The notes under the pieces were generated by a model that worked only from the letters and a program-made list of their open reading frames with translations, was not told where the DNA came from and did no database searches. Positions 44,195 to 48,834 of a DNA stretch of 48,834 bases are shown piece by piece; the first letter of the stretch is position 1, and each line of letters opens with the position of its first letter. The stretch lies in the NCBI GenBank assembly GCA_017644105.1, contig JAEPMD010000008.1:1-48834 (forward strand), given 5' to 3'. The position numbers and the translations under genes are program-made. Source of the DNA: Rhizobiaceae bacterium (GTDB lineage: Bacteria > Pseudomonadota > Alphaproteobacteria > Rhizobiales > Rhizobiaceae).

Positions 44195-45493
44195 ATGAGT
44201 GTTTTAATCTTACGCGGGCGTATTCTAAGTTTTACCTCAGAACCTCAATCACTCGATGATGATAAATGTTACATCTATATCGAAGATGGTGCCCTCGCCT
44301 TATCAGATGGTTTGATCATCGCTCGTGGCGAATATTCCGATATCTCCCAGCAATACCCAGATGCAGACATTAATGACCATCGTCCGCATCTTATTGTACC
44401 CGGCTTTATCGACACACATGTCCATTTCCCGCAAATGCAGGTCATTGGGTCCTTTGGCGCAAAACTATTGGATTGGCTCAACACATACACCTTTGTTGAA
44501 GAACAAAAATTTGCAGATCCAGCCCATTGCGAACGTTTAGCGAAGATATTTTTTGACACTTCGCTTCGCCACGGCACCACAACGGCCGTGACTTATTGCT
44601 CGGTTCATAAATCATCAGCTGATGCGTTTTTCAAAGAAGCGCAAAACCGAAATCTACGCATGATTGGCGGCAAGGTTATGATGGATCGAAATGCGCCTGA
44701 AGCTCTTCGTGACACCCCGCAATCGGGCTATGATGATACAAAAGCACTGATTGCTGATTGGCATGATGTCGACCGGTTAAGCTATGCCATCTCACCACGA
44801 TTTGCGATCACATCGACACCCACACAGCTTGAGATGTCCCAAGCGCTCATGCAGGAGCATCCTGATTGTTATATGCAAACGCATTTGTCTGAAAATTTGG
44901 ATGAAATCGAATTTGCCAAGCAGCTTTATCAATCTGCCAGGGATTATCTTGAGATCTATGAAATGTACGATTTGCTTGGTGATAAAAGCCTGTTCGGCCA
45001 TTGTATCCATCTCTCAGAGCGCGAAAAAGCATCTATGGCAGAAACCGGATCAATTGCCGTTTTTTGCCCAACATCGAATTTGTTTTTAGGCAGCGGCTTG
45101 TTTGACTTTGAAGGCATGAGAGAAAAAGGCGTGAGAACCTCAGTTGCGACTGACACCGGCGGCGGCACGAGCTATTCAATGCTTAAAACAATGGATGAAG
45201 CTTATAAGATACTTCAGCTACGCAACCAGATCCTCTCTCCGCTTCATTCCTTTTACATGATGACATTGGGCAATGCCAAAGCCTTGAGCATATCTGATAA
45301 AATCGGAACGCTTGATGTGGGTTCTGAAGCCGATATCGTTGTGCTCAATGCCAGCCCCACGCCGACCATGAAGCTGCGTTATGAGACTGTGACCACTCTT
45401 AAAGAAGAACTCTTCATGCTGCAAACGATGGGTGATGATCGGAGCATTTCAGCGGTTTATGTCGCCGGAAAAGCCTCACATCCTGATCTTTAG
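44195..45493 (+). CDS. guaD: Guanine deaminase
   Basis: 432 residues, amidohydrolase family. PGFIDTHVHFPQMQVIG provides the first zinc ligands (His 75, His 77); other metal/substrate motifs are MQTHLSEN, GHCIHLSE and SVATDTGGG. It deaminates guanine to xanthine, which XdhABC then oxidises. ATG 44195 is six bases after GGAAGG; the TTG at 44177 is not supported. It is the last gene of the operon. Its stop overlaps the stop of the convergent 8-oxoguanine deaminase. Confidence 0.93.
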   Translation: MSVLILRGRILSFTSEPQSLDDDKCYIYIEDGALALSDGLIIARGEYSDISQQYPDADINDHRPHLIVPGFIDTHVHFPQMQVIGSFGAKLLDWLNTYTFVEEQKFADPAHCERLAKIFFDTSLRHGTTTAVTYCSVHKSSADAFFKEAQNRNLRMIGGKVMMDRNAPEALRDTPQSGYDDTKALIADWHDVDRLSYAISPRFAITSTPTQLEMSQALMQEHPDCYMQTHLSENLDEIEFAKQLYQSARDYLEIYEMYDLLGDKSLFGHCIHLSEREKASMAETGSIAVFCPTSNLFLGSGLFDFEGMREKGVRTSVATDTGGGTSYSMLKTMDEAYKILQLRNQILSPLHSFYMMTLGNAKALSISDKIGTLDVGSEADIVVLNASPTPTMKLRYETVTTLKEELFMLQTMGDDRSISAVYVAGKASHPDL

Positions 45494-46836
45494 AATTTCT
45501 CAGAAACCTGCTTTGCAAGTCGGTTTTGCTTTTCGATCAGTTTTGGAAGCTCCACACTTGTGAGCACCCCATCTCTAACGATCTGCTTTCCTTCAACGAA
45601 CAGATCACGCACGTTAAATGGACCACATAATACCAGCGCAGCAACTGGATCCCATGATCCAGCAGCCCCAAGTCCAGAGACATCCCAAATGGCGATATCA
45701 GCACGTTTGCCAACTTCAATAGAGCCGCAATCATCGCGGCCAAGAACCTGCGCTCCGCCCAATGTTGCAATTTCCAACGCTTCACGCGCGGCCATGGCAT
45801 CGGCACCATTTTGAACGCGCTGCAACAGCATTGCTTGTCGCGCTTCTGATAAAATATGAGCGCTGTCATTAGATGCAGACCCATCCACACCCAAGCCCAC
45901 ATTCACTCCGCTGTCGCGCATTTGACGAACGGGCGCTATTCCAGAACCCAAACGACAATTAGAACATGGACAATGCGCAACGCCGGTTTTTGTGCGGGCA
46001 AAAAGATCAATCTCGTTTGTATCGAGCTTTACACAATGGGCGTGCCAAACATCATCCCCTACCCATCCTAGATCCTCGGCATATTGGCCAGGCCGGCACC
46101 CAAATTTCTCAAGGCTATAAGCAATATCTTCATCATTCTCAGCCAGATGAGTATGCAACATAACGTTTTTATCACGCGCTAAAATCGCTGATTCTCGCAT
46201 TAGGTCCTGACTGACGGAAAATGGAGAACACGGAGCAAGGCCGACACGTACCATCGCGCCGGGATTAGGATCATGAAATTGATCGACAACCCGCGCGCTG
46301 TCTTTGAGAATATCATCTTCGCGCTCGACCAAACTATCAGGTGGCAAGCCGCCGTCACTTTCGCCAATGCTCATTGACCCGCGCGTGGGGTGAAATCTAA
46401 GACCAATCTCTTGCGCAGCATTGATCGTATCATCAAGCTTGGCACCATTTGGATAAAGATAAAGATGATCCGAACTCATCGAACAACCAGACATGGCAAG
46501 CTCAGCCAAACCAAATTGCGCTGACGTGAAAAACTCTTCGGGACCAAATTTCGACCAGATCGGATAAAGCGTTTGGAGCCATCCAAACAATAGTGCGTCC
46601 TGCCCGTTCGGCACAGCTTTGGTGAGACTTTGATATAAATGATGATGCGTATTGACCAGCCCAGGGGTGACGACACAATTCTGTGCAAAGACAATTTCAT
46701 CAGCATCATGTGGCAAATGATGTCCAATCGCTTCAATCACGCCATCACGGATGAAGACATCCACATTGATGAACTCTTCGCGGATCGGATTCATCGTCAC
46801 CAGATGATCAGCATTCTTTATCAAAATGGTTGGCAT
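45490..46836 (-). CDS. 8-Oxoguanine deaminase (amidohydrolase)
   Basis: 448 residues, related to atrazine chlorohydrolase/TrzN-like amidohydrolases. Motifs: PGLVNTHHHLYQSLTKAVP (metal His 64, 66), CSMSSDHLYLYPNG, HTHLAENDED, WHAHCVKL and VGLGVDGSASND. The CSMSSDHLYL segment and the overall pattern match the 8-oxoguanine deaminase group, which converts 8-oxoguanine to urate. That would feed straight into the puuD pathway, which supports the assignment. The start is ATG 46836. Convergent with guaD; the stops overlap. Confidence 0.85.
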   Translation of the reverse strand: MPTILIKNADHLVTMNPIREEFINVDVFIRDGVIEAIGHHLPHDADEIVFAQNCVVTPGLVNTHHHLYQSLTKAVPNGQDALLFGWLQTLYPIWSKFGPEEFFTSAQFGLAELAMSGCSMSSDHLYLYPNGAKLDDTINAAQEIGLRFHPTRGSMSIGESDGGLPPDSLVEREDDILKDSARVVDQFHDPNPGAMVRVGLAPCSPFSVSQDLMRESAILARDKNVMLHTHLAENDEDIAYSLEKFGCRPGQYAEDLGWVGDDVWHAHCVKLDTNEIDLFARTKTGVAHCPCSNCRLGSGIAPVRQMRDSGVNVGLGVDGSASNDSAHILSEARQAMLLQRVQNGADAMAAREALEIATLGGAQVLGRDDCGSIEVGKRADIAIWDVSGLGAAGSWDPVAALVLCGPFNVRDLFVEGKQIVRDGVLTSVELPKLIEKQNRLAKQVSEKF

Positions 46837-47017
46837 TGCACTCCCCAGTTTAAACTTTGATCCAATTTGCTTTAATTCCCCAATAGAACATTAAAAACTA
46901 CAGATTTTGACCACGCTAAAATCCACATTTTTTCACAAAATTAGCGCAAAAATCGCTATTTTCATCAGTTATTGGATCATTCCCTCCCAATAACCGCGAA
47001 CATATAAGTTTCAGCGA

Positions 47018-47031
47018 TTGTTATCTATCAA
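47018..47031. promoter_or_regulatory. Fnr/FixK-type box upstream of fnrL
   Basis: TTGTTATCTATCAA fits TTGAT-N4-ATCAA with one mismatch. It lies 62 bp before ATG 47094, suggesting autoregulation or control by another Crp/Fnr protein. No other strong box was seen in 46837-47093. Confidence 0.55.
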
Positions 47032-47093
47032 AAAACAGTTTTACAGACGGATTTCAAAACGTTACCGTGTTTTACACAAATGAAAGATCAAAA

Positions 47094-47834
47094 ATGACCG
47101 TAAAAAGTTCTGCAAGACAAGATATCCATAATTCGGACATACCAGTTCTATGCCGATCTTGTGAAGCTCGACATCGCGGTATCTGTGGTGCAATGACACC
47201 AGAACAACTTCTTAAATTGAGCAAACATACGCGGCGGACACTCAAAGACACCGATGCAAACTTGATCGTTGCCGAAAGCAAAGCAACGCAGGTTTCAAAT
47301 ATCCTGCGCGGTGTTGTGAAATTAACAAAAATTATGCCCGATGGCCGTCAACAGATCGTGGGCCTGCAATTCGCACCGGACTTTTTAGGCACGCCATTTG
47401 GTGAATATAACAATGTGGATGCGGAAGCCGCCAACAATGTGCAATTATGCTCTTTCCCCAAAGCGATCTTGGAAGACATGATCCACGAATCGCCAGAACT
47501 TGAGCATAAATTACATCAGCAAGCTCTGAAACAATTGGATGAGGCGCGCGAAATGATGCTGACGCTCGGGCGAAAAACGGCCGCTGAAAAGATCGCGAGT
47601 TTTCTTTATATGCTGGCGATCCATCTCGACCCTGAAATTGATCACGAGACAGAACAGGTCGAATTTGAACTACCCCTCAAACGCGCCGACATCGCTGATT
47701 ATTTAGGTCTAACCATTGAAACAGTTAGCCGCCAGATCACCAAGCTTCGCAAAGATGGTGTTGTGCAAATCGAAAATAATCGCTTGTTTAAAATACCTGA
47801 TATTGAGCGGTTAAAAGCGCGCGGCGAAAGCTAA
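47094..47834 (+). CDS. fnrL: FnrL, oxygen-responsive Crp/Fnr family regulator
   Basis: About 246 residues. Cys 20, 23, 31 (C-x2-C-x7-C) and Cys 119 can bind the oxygen-labile [4Fe-4S] cluster. A cAMP-binding-like beta roll, a dimer helix and a winged HTH follow; LKRADIADYLGLTIETVSRQI bears the E-x-x-SR recognition residues of Fnr, binding TTGAT-N4-ATCAA. ATG 47094 begins the homologous part; a GTG at 47067 would add nine residues. A probable Fnr box lies upstream. It converges on hemN, and the two stops overlap by four bases. Confidence 0.93.
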   Translation: MTVKSSARQDIHNSDIPVLCRSCEARHRGICGAMTPEQLLKLSKHTRRTLKDTDANLIVAESKATQVSNILRGVVKLTKIMPDGRQQIVGLQFAPDFLGTPFGEYNNVDAEAANNVQLCSFPKAILEDMIHESPELEHKLHQQALKQLDEAREMMLTLGRKTAAEKIASFLYMLAIHLDPEIDHETEQVEFELPLKRADIADYLGLTIETVSRQITKLRKDGVVQIENNRLFKIPDIERLKARGES

Positions 47835-48834
47835 ACCGCTTTTGAATATTTAAACGATGCCTGGTTGAGATACGAATCGAACTGCGATGCAATAATACGC
47901 GTAAATGCGCGACCTTCTGGCAGGATTTCAAACACTTCCCCTTCCAGTTTTGCTAAGTTAAATGGATCATCCGTAACAAAATCCTCTGCGATTTGACGAT
48001 AGAACTCAACAGAATTTGCATCCAAATTTAGTTGAGAAAGATCGATCTTAAAATCACACATGATTCGTTCAATGATTTGCGCCCTGACTTTATCGTCTGG
48101 AGATAAGAACAGACCTTTGGCAGCGGCGAATTCATCATTTTCGATCTTGTCCTGATAGCTCGAAGTCGCGACAAGATTTTGATAAAAGCCATTTTTAGTC
48201 CGCCCGATCGAAGACCCACCCAAGGCAATCAGCGTATGACATTCGTCGGTTGTATAACCTTGGAAGTTTCTGTGAATACGGCCGGTGCGCGCGGCAATCG
48301 CTAAACTATCATCAGGTTTTGCAAAATGATCGATACCAATGGCGTCATAACCTGCACCCATTAGCATCTGGCTTGCTGCGAGAGCATGTTCAAACCGAGT
48401 ATTGCTATCGGGCAAATCATCTTGGGCAATCATGTTTTGATGCTTTTTCACCCAAGGCACGTGTGCATAACCAAACAAAGCCATGCGATCAGGCTTCAGC
48501 GAGATGCATTTTGAAATCGTATCCATCAATCGTCCAAAGCTTTGTCGCGGTAAGCCATAAAGGGAATCGATATTAATCGATCTGATACCCAAAGCTCTTA
48601 ACGATGCGACAACATCTCTGGTCAACTCAAAACTTTGCGGACGATTGATCGCCTTTTGCACATCAGGATGAAAATCCTGAACACCAATGCTAGCGCGTGT
48701 CACACCAAATTCTTTGATGCCTTCAAGCATATCATCACTGACATCAGAGGGGTCTATTTCAACACTCACTTCGCTCTCTGAAAGAAACTCAAAAACATCA
48801 TCCAAAGCCTTGCGAAGGCGGGTAAAATCTTCGC
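47831..48834 (-). CDS. hemN: Oxygen-independent coproporphyrinogen III oxidase, partial (5' end off the window)
   Basis: About 334 C-terminal residues of a protein usually near 450. HemN is a radical SAM enzyme that decarboxylates coproporphyrinogen III in anaerobic heme synthesis. Visible: VSVEIDPSD, GVTRASIGVQDFHPDVQKAINRPQ, INIDSLYGLPRQS, FGYAHVPWVKKHQ and YTTDECHTLIALGGSSIG, all typical. The CxxxCxxC cluster lies beyond the right edge. The frame remains open to 48834 (EDFTRLRKALDDVF), so the ATG/TTG starts near 48805 are internal. It is next to fnrL, as is common for Fnr-regulated hemN; its promoter is not in the window. Confidence 0.95.
   Translation of the reverse strand, partial: EDFTRLRKALDDVFEFLSESEVSVEIDPSDVSDDMLEGIKEFGVTRASIGVQDFHPDVQKAINRPQSFELTRDVVASLRALGIRSINIDSLYGLPRQSFGRLMDTISKCISLKPDRMALFGYAHVPWVKKHQNMIAQDDLPDSNTRFEHALAASQMLMGAGYDAIGIDHFAKPDDSLAIAARTGRIHRNFQGYTTDECHTLIALGGSSIGRTKNGFYQNLVATSSYQDKIENDEFAAAKGLFLSPDDKVRAQIIERIMCDFKIDLSQLNLDANSVEFYRQIAEDFVTDDPFNLAKLEGEVFEILPEGRAFTRIIASQFDSYLNQASFKYSKAV

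Noticed and set aside
47067-47093. GTG start for fnrL
   Set aside because: No ribosome binding site and extra residues precede the conserved N-terminus. It cannot be excluded.
1-48834. tRNA genes, insertion sequences, phage genes or CRISPR arrays
   Set aside because: No acceptor-stem or T-loop pattern, transposase frame, or regularly spaced repeats were seen on reading both strands.

Overview
The window looks like chromosomal DNA of an alphaproteobacterium, most likely a marine or Hyphomicrobiales-type lineage of moderate to low G+C. The basis is the rRNA-operon leader with an alphaproteobacterial type boxA at the left edge, an FnrL-type regulator with a C-x2-C-x7-C cluster next to hemN, the puuE/OHCU-decarboxylase fusion, and many CUT1-type sugar ABC genes. 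No tRNA, insertion sequence, phage gene or CRISPR array was seen. This is a catabolic region, dense in operons.

Layout. 1-395 is the promoter and leader (minus strand) of an rRNA operon whose 16S gene lies off the left edge. 396-842 is mostly non-coding with one possible 40-residue ORF. 855-6291 holds a class V aminotransferase, a membrane GGDEF-EAL protein whose reading frame breaks at an A8 run, a Xi-class glutathione transferase and two tandem Lin0512-family genes. 6323-8709 (minus) holds glpD and a PIG-L/LmbE deacetylase. 8864-20981 is a divergent sugar locus: a LacI-type repressor facing a nine-gene operon (CUT1 binding protein, two permeases, ATPase, GH2 beta-mannosidase, then two isomerase/epimerase plus Gfo/Idh/MocA oxidoreductase pairs). 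A convergent GH43 gene follows. 22695-27195 holds two saccharopine-dehydrogenase genes (minus) divergent from a DegT aminotransferase and an EamA exporter. A rhodanese gene and a GH1 beta-glucosidase come next. The GH1 gene carries an upstream palindrome almost identical to the LacI operator of the sugar operon, so it probably belongs to the same regulon.

29222-46836 is a purine-degradation island. Leftward, a puuE-OHCU fusion, allE and allA process hydroxyisourate-derived products. Rightward from a divergent LysR gene runs a ten-gene operon: puuD (membrane urate oxidase with cytochrome c), uraH, xdhA, xdhB, xdhC, a four-gene BMP-type ABC importer (probably for purines or nucleosides) and guaD. 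A convergent gene for an 8-oxoguanine deaminase follows. Together they encode uptake and conversion of guanine and oxidised guanine through xanthine, urate and allantoin towards ureidoglycolate and glyoxylate. The allantoate amidohydrolase step (AllC) is not in the window. The right edge has fnrL, with a probable Fnr box of its own, convergent with a 5'-truncated hemN.

The most notable observations are the GGDEF-EAL gene split at a slippery A8 run inside a hairpin, with a 15-histidine periplasmic segment encoded just after the break; the doubled oxidoreductase/isomerase modules, which suggest oxidative (3-keto) handling of glycosides alongside hydrolysis; and the shared operator linking two distant glycosidase loci.
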